A stretch of DNA of 64,000 nt from JAABTH01 sp964492615 (GTDB lineage Bacteria; Bacillota; Dethiobacteria; DTU022), in assembly GCA_964492615.1 (NCBI GenBank), contig CAZBKZ010000007.1, positions 1 through 64,000 on the forward strand, in the 5' to 3' direction. Under the pieces are notes generated by a model. That model made no database searches. It saw only the letters and a list, made by a program, of their open reading frames with translations, and was not told where the DNA came from. Numbering within the stretch: position 1 is the first letter of the stretch; each line of letters begins with the position of its first letter. Made by a program: the position numbers and the translations under genes. This document shows positions 53,799 through 63,102 of this stretch, piece after piece.

Positions 53799-54272
53799 TT
53801 ATACGGGAAATTTAAACTGGCTGTTCAGGTCTGCCATTTCAATGGCAGAGGCGGCAGCCTGCCAGCCCTTGTTACCGGACTTGGTGCCTGCCCTTTCTAT
53901 AGCCTGTTCCAGGGTATCGCTGGTAATAACGCCGAAAATAACCGGAACACCCGAATCGAGACTGACATGGGCAATACCCTTGGCCACTTCCGAGGCAACA
54001 TAATCAAAGTGCGGTGTTGAGCCACGGATAACTGCGCCGAGGCAGACAACAGCATCATAACGCTTGCTGAGAACCGCTTTTTTGGCAGCCAGGGGAATTT
54101 CAAAAGCTCCCGGCACCCAGATGATTTCAATCGAATCTTCGCGCGCTTCATGCCTTTTCAGGCAGTCAATTGCCCCGCTTAAAAGATGGCCGGATATAAA
54201 CTCGTTAAAACGGCTGACAACAAGGGCAAAACGGTAATCACGGGCAACAAGCTTTCCTTCAATCGTTTTCAA
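53799..54272 (-). CDS. ribH: 6,7-dimethyl-8-ribityllumazine synthase
   Basis: 157 residues, normal length. Condenses the ribityl-pyrimidine with 3,4-dihydroxy-2-butanone 4-phosphate. SRFNEFISGHLLSGA, WVPGAFEIP, GAVIRGSTPHFDYV and the late GTKSGNKGWQAAASAIEM are all present. TTG 54272 follows AAGGAGAG. Last gene of the rib operon, 18 nt after ribBA. Confidence 0.97.
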   Translation of the reverse strand: MKTIEGKLVARDYRFALVVSRFNEFISGHLLSGAIDCLKRHEAREDSIEIIWVPGAFEIPLAAKKAVLSKRYDAVVCLGAVIRGSTPHFDYVASEVAKGIAHVSLDSGVPVIFGVITSDTLEQAIERAGTKSGNKGWQAAASAIEMADLNSQFKFPV

Positions 54273-54290
54273 TTTAATCTCTCCTTGCTA

Positions 54291-55520
54291 TTAATTTATC
54301 TTGTAGTCGTTATCGCTGTTCCGTTCAAGCTTTAAGTAATGGCCCAGCTTTTCTTTCTTGGTCGAAAGGTAATTGCAATTATACTGGCATGGTTCCACTT
54401 CCAGAGGAACCCTTTCGACAATGTTGATGTCGTATCCTTCAAGGCCCTTTATTTTACGGGGATTATTGGTCAGTAATCTGATTTTTTTCAGACCAAGGTC
54501 AACCATTATCTGGGCACCTACCCCGTAATCACGCAGATCGGCCGGAAAACCAAGCTCCTCGTTGGCCTGAACTGTATCTCTGCCGGCATCCTGCAACTCA
54601 TAGGCGCGTATTTTGTTTAACAGGCCAATACCCCGGCCTTCCTGGCGCATGTAAAGCAGTACGCCGGTTCCCGCTTCAGCGATCTGCTTCATAGCTGTAT
54701 GCAGCTGGTTACCGCAATCGCAACGCAGTGAAGCGAATACATCACCGGTCAGGCATTCTGAATGGACACGGACCAGGGTCGGCTGCTCGGGATCGATATC
54801 TCCCATGATCATAGCCAAATGTGTCTGGGTATCAATATTGTTCTCATAAGCGATCAGTTTAAAGTTACCGAAGATGGTCGGCATAACGGCAGTAGCTCCA
54901 CGCCAGACCAGTTTCTCTTTTTTCATGCGGTAGTTAATCAGGTCGGCAATGCTAATCAGTTTCAGGTCATGCTCTCTGCAAAACTCGATCAGCTGGGGCA
55001 GGCGGGCCATGCTGCCGTCTTCATTAATAATTTCACAGATCACCCCGGCCGGTTCAAACCCCGCCATTGAAGCCAGGTCAACCGCTGCCTCGGTATGGCC
55101 TGCCCGGCGCAGCACGCCTCCCTCCATTGCTTCAAGGGGGAAAATGTGTCCGGGGCGGCGCAGGTCAGACGGTTTTGTCTGCGGATCGATCAGGGCCCTG
55201 ATAGTTTTTGCCCTCTCATGAGCCGAAATGCCGGTGCTGCAGGATCCGACATCAACAGAAACTGTAAAAGCGGTACAATGCTTGTCAGTGTTCTGTGTTA
55301 CCATGGGAGGGAGATCAAGCTCCCCGACGCGCTTGGAAGTAAGGGGGGCACAAACCAGTCCGCGGGCATGACGGATCATGAAATTTATAGATTCAGGGGT
55401 TGCCTGCGAGGCGGCCATGACCAGATCACCTTCGTTTTCACGATCTTCGTCATCGACAACAACCACCATTTTTCCTTTTTTTAAATCATCCAGAGCTTCT
55501 TCAATTGTGTTAAAAGCCAT
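54291..55520 (-). CDS. ribBA: Bifunctional DHBP synthase / GTP cyclohydrolase II
   Basis: 409 residues. The N-terminal half (about 1-200) is RibB (VVVDDEDRENEGDLV, RRPGHIFPL, RRAGHTEAAVDLA). The C-terminal half is RibA with the zinc cysteines in HSECLTGDVFASLRCDCGNQL and RQEGRGIGL. It supplies both precursors of riboflavin. ATG 55520 is used; TTG 55526 is better spaced from AGAAGGAG and is an alternative. Confidence 0.97.
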   Translation of the reverse strand: MAFNTIEEALDDLKKGKMVVVVDDEDRENEGDLVMAASQATPESINFMIRHARGLVCAPLTSKRVGELDLPPMVTQNTDKHCTAFTVSVDVGSCSTGISAHERAKTIRALIDPQTKPSDLRRPGHIFPLEAMEGGVLRRAGHTEAAVDLASMAGFEPAGVICEIINEDGSMARLPQLIEFCREHDLKLISIADLINYRMKKEKLVWRGATAVMPTIFGNFKLIAYENNIDTQTHLAMIMGDIDPEQPTLVRVHSECLTGDVFASLRCDCGNQLHTAMKQIAEAGTGVLLYMRQEGRGIGLLNKIRAYELQDAGRDTVQANEELGFPADLRDYGVGAQIMVDLGLKKIRLLTNNPRKIKGLEGYDINIVERVPLEVEPCQYNCNYLSTKKEKLGHYLKLERNSDNDYKIN

Positions 55521-55544
55521 TATCAACTTCACTCCTTCTACCCT

Positions 55545-56210
55545 TTAAAGGTATCCTTTTTCCTGTAACAGGGTCATGGTTATATTGTCGCTCTTTTTTC
55601 CGGGTGAACCGGAAGAATCAAAGCGGTATTTCAACATATTTTCCACATACTTGCCAATCAAATCGACTTCGAGGTTAACCCCGGCACCAACTTCTTTGCT
55701 GCCGAGGGTTGTTTCGCCTGAGGTATGAGGTATTAAACCAACTGAAAAGTTACCCTGCCCGGTATCGATAACTGTGAGGCTGACACCGTCGAGGGCGACA
55801 GAGCCCTTGGGTACGATATACGGCATTAACCCGGCCGGACAGTTGAAGGTTAGTAAAATCGCGCTTCCTTCCGGCTTACGGGCAGTAAGGGTAACCATCG
55901 TATCAATATGGCCGCTAACCAGGTGTCCTCCCAGGCGTCCACCAAGGGTCATCGCTCTTTCAAGATTTACCCGGTCCCCGGCGGCCATGGTGCCGAGAGT
56001 TGTTTTTTTTAGGGTCTCGGGCATGGCAAACGCCGTAAAATTGCTGCTGTCGAACCCGACAACGGTAAGGCAGGGTCCACTTACAGCAATGCTATCACCC
56101 ATATTAACGCCGGAGAGCACTTTTTTTGCCTCGATTGTTATATTTACACCTTCGGACGAGGCGCTCACACGACGGATAACTCCTATTTCTTCAATTAAAC
56201 CGGTAAACAA
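55545..56210 (-). CDS. ribE: Riboflavin synthase alpha chain
   Basis: 221 residues. Two lumazine-binding repeats begin MFTGLIEEIG and near residue 98 LVSGHIDTMV; the Cys in SGPCLTV and the second-repeat DGVSLTV motif are present. Dismutates two lumazines to riboflavin. Starts at TTG 56210 behind GGAAGG. A C-terminal tail of about 15 residues after KYRFDSSG is not conserved. Confidence 0.96.
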   Translation of the reverse strand: MFTGLIEEIGVIRRVSASSEGVNITIEAKKVLSGVNMGDSIAVSGPCLTVVGFDSSNFTAFAMPETLKKTTLGTMAAGDRVNLERAMTLGGRLGGHLVSGHIDTMVTLTARKPEGSAILLTFNCPAGLMPYIVPKGSVALDGVSLTVIDTGQGNFSVGLIPHTSGETTLGSKEVGAGVNLEVDLIGKYVENMLKYRFDSSGSPGKKSDNITMTLLQEKGYL

Positions 56211-56226
56211 ATTATCGCAACCTTCC

Positions 56227-56259
56227 CGGAGGAACCGTATTTACGGCTCCGTTTTTTTT
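56227..56259. terminator. Hairpin between ribD and ribE; terminator-like on the plus strand
   Basis: CGGAG-(GAA)-CCGTA-TT-TACGG-CTCCG is followed by eight T residues on the plus strand, where no gene reads into it. On the minus (rib) strand it forms a stem without a T-run upstream of the ribE ribosome binding site. It may stop antisense transcription or tune ribE translation. Confidence 0.55.
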
Positions 56260-56286
56260 GCAACTGCCCGGCAGTTCAACAGAGAA

Positions 56287-57390
56287 TCACTGTTTTTTCG
56301 GGTAACCGATTACCAGCATATCGCGATCAAACTGCTTTAACTCAACGTTCTCGACCGACCAGGCCCTGCTGAGCATTTCAATTCCACTGCCGGCAAAAGC
56401 GGTGGGGCTTTCCCTGCCGCCAATAATTAAAGGAGCGATGAAAACAAACAGTTTGTCGATTAACGATTGCTCAAGAAGGCTGTAATTAAGGGTTCCGCCG
56501 CCTTCAACCAGAACATTGACCAGGTTCCTCTCAGCAAGTTTTATCATCAGGGCTTTCAGGTCTACCCTTTTATCTCTTGAAGGTAGAATCATTATTTCAA
56601 CACCTTTTGCTTCTAGAGCACGGCACTTCTCTCTTGAGGCATGCTCAGTAACAGCAATAACTGTCTTCGCCGGCGAACTGTTCTCCAGCATTTGGGCATC
56701 AAGGGGAAACCTGCAGGTGCTGTCGACTATTACCCGCAGGGGATCCATGCCGCTCCCGCCTTCAAGTCTTGTAGTGAGGCGCGGGTTATCTTTCAACACT
56801 GTTTCAATACCGACCATTATGGCATCACAGTGATCGCGGAGTCGGTGAACAAACTGGCGCGCCTTGTCACCGGTTATCCACTGTGAATTTCCGGTCACCG
56901 TACCGATCTTACCATCCAGGCTCATCGCCACCTTAACACTTACATAGGGCATGCCGGTTATAATATACTTAATGAAGGCCTCGTTAAGCTGACGGGCTTT
57001 ATCTTCAAGCACTCCCTCTTTAATCTTTATCCCCGCTTCAATCAGGCGGGCAAAGCCGCGCCCCGATACCAGGGGATTAGGATCCTGCATTGCAGCCACT
57101 ACCCTGACAATACCGGCCTTGATGATCGACTCGGTGCATGGGCCGGTTTTTCCATGATGATTGCAAGGCTCCAAATTTACATAAAGAGTGGCTCCCCGGG
57201 CCTGTTCACCGGCCTTTTTCAGGGCAATAATTTCTGCATGAGGGCTGCCGGCAGCCCTGTGATAACCGCTGCCAACTACTTCTGAACCCTGGACCACGAC
57301 GGCGCCAACCATGGGGTTGGGGCTTGTCCTGCCACGACCCTGGCGGGCCAGGTCAAGGGCCATCCACATGAAACGATCGTCGGCATCCAT
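56287..57390 (-). CDS. ribD: Riboflavin deaminase/reductase
   Basis: 367 residues. The N-terminal deaminase has the zinc motifs HAEI and PCNHHGKTGPC; the C-terminal reductase (about 147 onward) has VSVKVAMSLDGKIG and VEGGGTLNYSLL. First gene of the rib operon, downstream of the FMN riboswitch and its terminator. ATG 57390 follows GAGGTG. Confidence 0.97.
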   Translation of the reverse strand: MDADDRFMWMALDLARQGRGRTSPNPMVGAVVVQGSEVVGSGYHRAAGSPHAEIIALKKAGEQARGATLYVNLEPCNHHGKTGPCTESIIKAGIVRVVAAMQDPNPLVSGRGFARLIEAGIKIKEGVLEDKARQLNEAFIKYIITGMPYVSVKVAMSLDGKIGTVTGNSQWITGDKARQFVHRLRDHCDAIMVGIETVLKDNPRLTTRLEGGSGMDPLRVIVDSTCRFPLDAQMLENSSPAKTVIAVTEHASREKCRALEAKGVEIMILPSRDKRVDLKALMIKLAERNLVNVLVEGGGTLNYSLLEQSLIDKLFVFIAPLIIGGRESPTAFAGSGIEMLSRAWSVENVELKQFDRDMLVIGYPKKQ

Positions 57391-57410
57391 TTTTATCTTT
57401 CACCTCGTCG

Positions 57411-57450
57411 TAAAATAATAAAACCCCGGGCACATATGCGCTTCAGGGTT
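57411..57450 (-). terminator. Riboswitch-controlled terminator before ribD
   Basis: On the minus strand AACCC ... GGGTT enclose an inner GCGC-ATAT-GTGC stem, followed by TTTTATTATTTTA. It lies between the FMN aptamer and the ribD ribosome binding site, as expected for premature termination when FMN is bound. Confidence 0.8.
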
Positions 57451-57483
57451 TTCGGCAGGATATTAATATATATTCCGCGCCGC

Positions 57484-57634
57484 TTCTTCTTCCTTCCAGA
57501 CTATACTGTCGGCTCCGGATTCACACCGGATCAACCTATTTTTAGGCTCGCGGGCTCAGCTCAGTTTTGAGCATCACCGCCGGTTCGGAATTGGAGACCT
57601 TTTAAAAACAGTCTTCTCACCAGACCCTGAAGAT
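57484..57634 (-). promoter_or_regulatory. FMN riboswitch (RFN element)
   Basis: The conserved RFN blocks are readable on the minus strand: TTCCGAACCGGCGGTGATGC, GAGCCCGCGAGCC, TTGATCCGGTGTGAATCCGG and CCGACAGTATAGTCTGGA. P1 pairs TCTTC (near 57633) with GAAGA (near 57487). The segment after the 5' GGGTCTGGTGAG carries an insertion (about 57592-57618) forming an extended P2 stem. Together with the downstream terminator it represses ribD-ribE-ribBA-ribH when FMN is abundant. Nothing else is seen between ribD and rpe. Confidence 0.95.
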
Positions 57635-57696
57635 AACGGTTAAGAGAATTATAACACATTTTCTACATATTTCAAATATAGTAAGCTTGTGCGGAT

Positions 57697-58347
57697 TTAC
57701 ATTTTTTTAAAGTCGGAGATCAGTTGCATCCCATCGGGTGCGCTGAAAACTGCTGAACCGGCTACCAGCACTGTCGCACCGGCCCGGATGATCTCCGGGG
57801 CGGTTTCGCGGTTAACCCCGCCGTCTACCTCAATTTCCACCGCCAGTCCCCGTGACTGAACCTGTTCAGCACAGTAACGGATCTTGGGCAGCATTTCCGG
57901 GATGAAAGCCTGCCCACCAGCACCGGGATTAACAGTCATCACCAGGACCAGGTCAAGCAGGGGCCAGACATATTCCAGGGAAGAAACCGGCGTTGCCGGG
58001 TTAAGAGCTACTCCTACTTTTATACCGGCATCTCTAATCATACGCAGGGTCCGGTCGAGGTGCTTTGTTGCTTCAACCTGAATAGTAAGAAGGTCAACCC
58101 CGGCCTTTACAAAAGCATCAACCATGCTTTCCGGATCGCTGACCATCAAATGGGCATCCATGAAAAGAGCGGTGTGCGGACGCAAAGATTTGACAACAAC
58201 CGGCCCGATGGTTATGGACGGCACAAAATGGCCATCCATGACATCAAGGTGTACCCAGTCGGCACCATTTTCCCCGATGCGGGTCACTTCATCGCGCAGC
58301 CTGCTGAAATCTGCAGATAGTAAAGATGGCGCTACTTTAACTGTCAT
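57697..58347 (-). CDS. rpe: Ribulose-phosphate 3-epimerase
   Basis: 216 residues. Interconverts ribulose-5-P and xylulose-5-P. APSLLSADF, HLDVMDGHFVP (metal His/Asp), DAHLMV, MTVNPGAGGQ and EVDGGVN are the family motifs. Its start overlaps the rsgA stop by 4 nt, the conserved rsgA-rpe pair of Firmicutes. Confidence 0.97.
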   Translation of the reverse strand: MTVKVAPSLLSADFSRLRDEVTRIGENGADWVHLDVMDGHFVPSITIGPVVVKSLRPHTALFMDAHLMVSDPESMVDAFVKAGVDLLTIQVEATKHLDRTLRMIRDAGIKVGVALNPATPVSSLEYVWPLLDLVLVMTVNPGAGGQAFIPEMLPKIRYCAEQVQSRGLAVEIEVDGGVNRETAPEIIRAGATVLVAGSAVFSAPDGMQLISDFKKM

Positions 58348-59240
58348 CGGTAATCCTCCTCACCTTTGCCAATTTCAGCGGCAAAATAACTGTAATGTTC
58401 ATAACGCATGGGGTTCACAGATTGTCCTACTGCATCTTTAACAGCACAATTTGGTTCTGTTAAATGCCGGCAGTCACGAAAAGCGCAGCGCCCCTGCAGG
58501 GTCTCAAATTCCGGGAAGTAAGCCTTCAGCTCGGCAGGTTTGATGCGTTGAAAGTCCAGCCGGGTAAAACCGGGGGTATCTACAACGGAACCTCCGCCTT
58601 CAAGGGCAAGTAGTTCTGCATGACGGGTAGTATGCCTGCCCCGCATGATTTTTTCACTGACTTCGCCTGTCTGCAGCTTCAGACCCGGTTGAACAGCATT
58701 TAACAGGGATGATTTGCCTACCCCGGATGGGCCGGCAAATACCGAGCAAGTGCCGCGCAGAACTGCTTTGAGTTTATCAATACCGGTTTCTAATTTGGCG
58801 CTGGCATAAAGCAACGGGTAGGGATACAACCAGGTCAGAGTTTCCATAGCTTTCATTTCATCCTGAGTAAGAAGATCAATTTTATTGACACAGATCACTG
58901 TCTGCAGGTTTTCTCTTTCGGCCATCACAGAGAGGCGGCTAACCAGCTGCCAGTCACCGGACGGTTCTTTTTGTGAAGTGATTATTACCAGCTGGTCCAC
59001 ATTGACGACGGGCGGGCGGTCTATAAAGTTCCTGCGTGGAAGCTTTTGCTCAATAATTCCCTGAGGGTCGGAAAGAGAAGAAGAGTTTTTTTCTGGCCTG
59101 AAAGAAACCCTGTCGCCAACCAGCAGCGCAGCTTGACCGCGCTTCAAATTACCCCTGGCCTTACAGAGGTATTTCAAACCATCTTCAGCAAGGACGGTAA
59201 AAAACCCTCCCGCCGCCCTGACCACTCTTCCTTCCAGCAA
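58344..59240 (-). CDS. rsgA: Ribosome small-subunit GTPase
   Basis: 298 residues; circularly permuted GTPase acting in 30S maturation. Order: OB domain, NKID (G4), GPSGVGKSSLLN (G1), DTPGF (G3), then a zinc segment CAFRDCRHLTEPNC. TTG 59240 follows GGAGG. Lies 11 nt after the kinase gene. Confidence 0.96.
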   Translation of the reverse strand: MLEGRVVRAAGGFFTVLAEDGLKYLCKARGNLKRGQAALLVGDRVSFRPEKNSSSLSDPQGIIEQKLPRRNFIDRPPVVNVDQLVIITSQKEPSGDWQLVSRLSVMAERENLQTVICVNKIDLLTQDEMKAMETLTWLYPYPLLYASAKLETGIDKLKAVLRGTCSVFAGPSGVGKSSLLNAVQPGLKLQTGEVSEKIMRGRHTTRHAELLALEGGGSVVDTPGFTRLDFQRIKPAELKAYFPEFETLQGRCAFRDCRHLTEPNCAVKDAVGQSVNPMRYEHYSYFAAEIGKGEEDYR

Positions 59241-59251
59241 ATAAAACCTCC

Positions 59252-60883
59252 CTATTCGCCGACGACCAGGTCGATAAATTGCCCGGGTAAAACTTCAGTA
59301 CCGGGCTCCGGCGCCTGTTCGATTACATGGCCTGCCGAACCGACAGAGAAACGATAACGGACGATCGGCACCAGCTCGTTTTCTTTCAGGTACTTAATTG
59401 CTCCATCTTCTGAGTAACCAACCAGGTTAGCCAGTTTAAAAGGCCCACGCCCCTGGCTGACATAAACCACAACCTCATCACCCGGCGATATGGGGAAAGA
59501 CTCGCTCGGCACCTGCCGGTAAACAAGCCCTTCGGGTACGTCATCGTTATACTCTTTAACCGGGCTCATGATCAGGCCGAGATCGGCCAGAATTGCCCTC
59601 GCCTCCATCTCGGTCCGATCGATTAGGTCGGGAGTAACGATAAACTCAGGGCCCTTACTGACATAAAGGTCAATTACCCGATCCTGACGGACAACGCGGC
59701 CTTCAGGTGGATCAGTCTTGACCACGTTGCCCACCTGTATTTCGTCATCATAAATATAATAAACATCTGAGTTGGGTACCAGCCCCGCTTCACGCAGGGC
59801 AGCGGTGGCATCGTTCTGGCTAAGGTCCCTCACTTCGGGCACACTTATTTCAGGAACAAAAAAGTAGTTGCTAATTACTACCCCGCCGCCAACCAGCAAG
59901 GCAGCAAGGAGTATAAAGAATAAAATCGGCTTAAGCCATTTTCTTTTAAAGGTAGTGAATACATGTTTTTTCGGCACCGCTTCTTTTGCAGCCCGCGGTT
60001 TAAGAACCACCTCGTTATCGCTCTCAACACTGGTATGTCTCCGCTTGGGAGCGACTCTCGGCGTACCCCTGTTTTCGGTATAAAAAAGATCTTCGAGCAG
60101 CTCACCGGCTGTGCTATAACGTTCGGCAATGTCTTTCTGAACCAGTTTCAGGATAATCTGCTCAAGAGCTTCTGGAATTGAGTCGACCAGACGGCGTGGA
60201 GGCACAATTTGTTCCTGTATATGCTTCATGGCCAAGGCTACAGGGCTTTCTGCTGCGAAGGGCACTTTTCCGGTAACCATCTCGTAAAGAACTATCCCCA
60301 GCGAATAAAGGTCGGATTGCTTTCCGGCCAGTTCACCCCTAGCCTGCTCCGGTGATATATATTGGACAGAGCCAATAATTTGATCACCAACCGTTACCGT
60401 AACCCCATCACCGGCTATGGCAATGCCGAAATCAGTTACTTTAACCTTACCTTCCCGCGAAAAAAGGATATTCTGCGGCTTTATATCGCGATGAACAACA
60501 CCTGCCTGGTGGGCCTGTTCCAGCGCTTCAGCTATCTGACGGGTAATCTTTATCGCCTCGGGAGCCGAAAGCTTGCCCTTTTCCCTGATGTACTCTTTCA
60601 GGTTCTTGCCATCCACGTATTCCATAACCATAAAGTAGGTGCCTTCTTCTTCTCCCACATCATAGATATTAACAATATGCGGATGCGATAAAGCCGCAGC
60701 TGATTGAGCTTCACGTTCAAAACGACGAACAAAAGCAGCGTCGCCGGTCATCTGGTCTTTCAGTATCTTAACTGCAATTGTACGCTTGAGCAGTATATCT
60801 CGCCCGCGATAAACGCGGGCCATGCCGCCTTCGGCAATTTTTTCTATCAGTTCATAACGTCCTGCCAGGGTTTTTCCGACCAT
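59252..60883 (-). CDS. prkC: PASTA-domain Ser/Thr protein kinase
   Basis: 543 residues. The kinase domain (about 1-275) has the Gly loop AEGGMARVYRG, AVKIL (Lys), HRDIKPQN and DFGIA. One membrane helix lies near 315-337, followed by three extracellular PASTA repeats (about 342-410, 411-478, 479-543). PrkC-type kinases sense muropeptides and control growth and dormancy. Its start overlaps the phosphatase stop by one base. Confidence 0.96.
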   Translation of the reverse strand: MVGKTLAGRYELIEKIAEGGMARVYRGRDILLKRTIAVKILKDQMTGDAAFVRRFEREAQSAAALSHPHIVNIYDVGEEEGTYFMVMEYVDGKNLKEYIREKGKLSAPEAIKITRQIAEALEQAHQAGVVHRDIKPQNILFSREGKVKVTDFGIAIAGDGVTVTVGDQIIGSVQYISPEQARGELAGKQSDLYSLGIVLYEMVTGKVPFAAESPVALAMKHIQEQIVPPRRLVDSIPEALEQIILKLVQKDIAERYSTAGELLEDLFYTENRGTPRVAPKRRHTSVESDNEVVLKPRAAKEAVPKKHVFTTFKRKWLKPILFFILLAALLVGGGVVISNYFFVPEISVPEVRDLSQNDATAALREAGLVPNSDVYYIYDDEIQVGNVVKTDPPEGRVVRQDRVIDLYVSKGPEFIVTPDLIDRTEMEARAILADLGLIMSPVKEYNDDVPEGLVYRQVPSESFPISPGDEVVVYVSQGRGPFKLANLVGYSEDGAIKYLKENELVPIVRYRFSVGSAGHVIEQAPEPGTEVLPGQFIDLVVGE

Positions 60884-61632
60884 TAAGAGAGTGAACCTCC
60901 AATACCCGAGGCTATAACCACGGTTATATTATCGTACCCTCCCCTGGCATTGGCCAGTTCTATCAAACCACTGCCGAATTGATCAGGATCGGGATTATCA
61001 TTATAAAAAGAAAGTATTTCTTCATCACGCACCATGTTTGTTAAACCATCTGAGCAGAGTAAAAGGACAGAACCCGTTTCTACTTCCTGTTCAGTTATAT
61101 CGATCTCCAGCTCACTGCCAACTCCGAGAGCCCTGGTAAGAACGTGGCGCTGGGGGTGATTTACCGCCTCTTCCGGGCTAACCTGGCCTGTGTCAACCAG
61201 TTTTTCAATCAGGGAATGATCTTTAGTAAGTAAAAATATTTTACTTTCATAAATCTTATAAGCCCGGCTGTCTCCCACATGGCCGATCGTCAGGCGATTT
61301 CCACAGAGAAGCCCTGCAGTCAGGGTGGTTCCCATACCGCGTTTATCCGGATATTTTTCTGATTCAGCCAGGATTTTACGGTTAGCGCGGACGAGCAGAT
61401 CCTCAACCAGGCTGCGGGCTTGACCGACTGGAAGAGATGCAGATTTACCCATTTCCTGCCATGTTTCTTCTGCGGTTTCTACAGCAATGGCACTGGCCAC
61501 ATTACCGGCGCGGTGCCCACCCATACCATCGGCAACCACCAGCAAGGCTAAATCCCCATCGGCTTTAGCGTAACAATTATCCTCGTTACGTGAACGTTCA
61601 AGACCCTGGTTCGTCAGTCCGGCTACCTGCAA
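60883..61632 (-). CDS. prpC: PP2C-type Ser/Thr phosphatase
   Basis: 249 residues. Metal motifs: RNEDNCY, VVADGMGGHRAGNVAS, GHVGDSRAY, LCSDGLTNMV and ARGGYDNITVV. It reverses phosphorylation by the neighbouring PASTA kinase. TTG 61632 follows GGAGG. In many Firmicutes rlmN sits just upstream; here the 106 bp between rsmB and this gene are empty. Confidence 0.96.
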   Translation of the reverse strand: MQVAGLTNQGLERSRNEDNCYAKADGDLALLVVADGMGGHRAGNVASAIAVETAEETWQEMGKSASLPVGQARSLVEDLLVRANRKILAESEKYPDKRGMGTTLTAGLLCGNRLTIGHVGDSRAYKIYESKIFLLTKDHSLIEKLVDTGQVSPEEAVNHPQRHVLTRALGVGSELEIDITEQEVETGSVLLLCSDGLTNMVRDEEILSFYNDNPDPDQFGSGLIELANARGGYDNITVVIASGIGGSLS

Positions 61633-61738
61633 ATGTCAAACCTCCATCCATCATATAAAATCAGCTTGTTTAAGTATAGCAAAGCACAGGCCGATAGGCA
61701 AGATTTGCCAGCAAATAAGATTACGGCCTCGGATATTT

Positions 61739-63100
61739 CTACCGCCTGCGCCAGAGGGCGATGAAAAACCCGTCAAGACCGTGCAGGTCAGGCCAGATAT
61801 GGTGTGCCGGACCGGGAGCGGTTTTCTCCCGCAGCCCTTCCGGAAGCCGGTCAACAACCGGTTCTTCTATGAATTCGCCGTGCCCCTGGTTAAAAAGCGA
61901 AACCACATCGCTTGTTTCCTCGGGTTCCGTGCTACAGACAGAATAAAGCAGCCTTCCTCCCGGGGGCAGTATGGAAGCAGCTGCATAAAGAAGGGCAAGC
62001 TGTTCTTTCTGGAAAGCAGGTATCTTGCCAGGAAGGCGTCGCCATTTAATCTCCGGCAGACGTCCGATTACACCCAGTCCAGAACAGGGTGCATCTACCA
62101 GCACTGCACCGGTGCTGCCCAGGTTTAACGAAGCAGCCAGTCTGCCATCTCCTTTGATCGCCCTGATTATGTCAATGCCGAGGCGGACAGCCGCTTTTTC
62201 AACCAGCCTGAGACGGGCAGAATGTATCTCAACTGCGTATACCAGCCCTTCATTACTCATTAATTCAGCAATATGTGTGGTTTTACCGCCGGGAGATGAG
62301 CAAAGATCAGTTACTACAGCGCCAGGCTCCACACCAAGCAGGGGGGCAACCAGGGCTGAGCTCTCACCCTGCACCGTAATAAGGCCCTGTTGGAAAACAT
62401 TTGATTGAGGCGGAGAATAGCCACTTGATACAATTCTGATCATACCCGGGACAAGAGGGCTTGGCTCAGGAGAGCATCCTTCTTTTCTTAATAAATCAAT
62501 TACTTCTTCGGGGGAAGTGCGCAGTATATTCGGCCTGACTGAGAGCGCAGGTTTGAGATTAACAGCCCGGGCCCATGTTTCGGCCCGTTCAAAACCAAAT
62601 CTTTTAACTGTTTTAGCTGCCAGCCAGGGGGGAAGGCTGTAGCGCAGCGATAAAAAAGCAACCGGGTTTTGTTTAGCTTCCGGCCAGGGCAACAAATCTT
62701 TTTCCTTTTCCAGGCGACGCAGCACGGCATTAACCAGGCCTGCCACTCCTTTATGACCGTACCTGCGGGACAGCCGCACTGCTTCATCGATGGCGGCATA
62801 AGCGGGGACCCGATCGAGGTAAAGCAGCTGGTAAGCGCTTAAGCGTAATAAATTGCGAATCCAGGGGGTAAGTTTTTCAATTTTTGTTTTGGAAAACAGG
62901 TTAAGCACCCAGTCCAGTGTATTGAGCCGCTGGATAGTGCCTGAAGCCAGCTGAACAGCAAGGGCTTTCTCTTTCACTGGCAGGCTGCCGGTAATTCCGG
63001 GCAAAATCAGGTTGAGGAAAGCCTGGTCTTCTTCATGGCGGACCAGGGCTTTCAGCGCTGCTTCACGAGCCCGGACAATGTGTTGTTTTCCGCTGACCAC
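61739..63100 (-). CDS. rsmB: 16S rRNA (cytosine-967-C5)-methyltransferase
   Basis: 453 residues. An N-terminal NusB-like RNA-binding domain (about 1-140) is followed by a SAM methyltransferase domain with DLCSSPGGKTTHIAEL, VDAPCSGLGVIGR and the catalytic Cys in YSVCSTEPEE. Starts at GTG 63100, 2 nt after the fmt stop. Usual fmt-rsmB order. Confidence 0.95.
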   Translation of the reverse strand: MVSGKQHIVRAREAALKALVRHEEDQAFLNLILPGITGSLPVKEKALAVQLASGTIQRLNTLDWVLNLFSKTKIEKLTPWIRNLLRLSAYQLLYLDRVPAYAAIDEAVRLSRRYGHKGVAGLVNAVLRRLEKEKDLLPWPEAKQNPVAFLSLRYSLPPWLAAKTVKRFGFERAETWARAVNLKPALSVRPNILRTSPEEVIDLLRKEGCSPEPSPLVPGMIRIVSSGYSPPQSNVFQQGLITVQGESSALVAPLLGVEPGAVVTDLCSSPGGKTTHIAELMSNEGLVYAVEIHSARLRLVEKAAVRLGIDIIRAIKGDGRLAASLNLGSTGAVLVDAPCSGLGVIGRLPEIKWRRLPGKIPAFQKEQLALLYAAASILPPGGRLLYSVCSTEPEETSDVVSLFNQGHGEFIEEPVVDRLPEGLREKTAPGPAHHIWPDLHGLDGFFIALWRRR

Positions 63101-63102
63101 GA

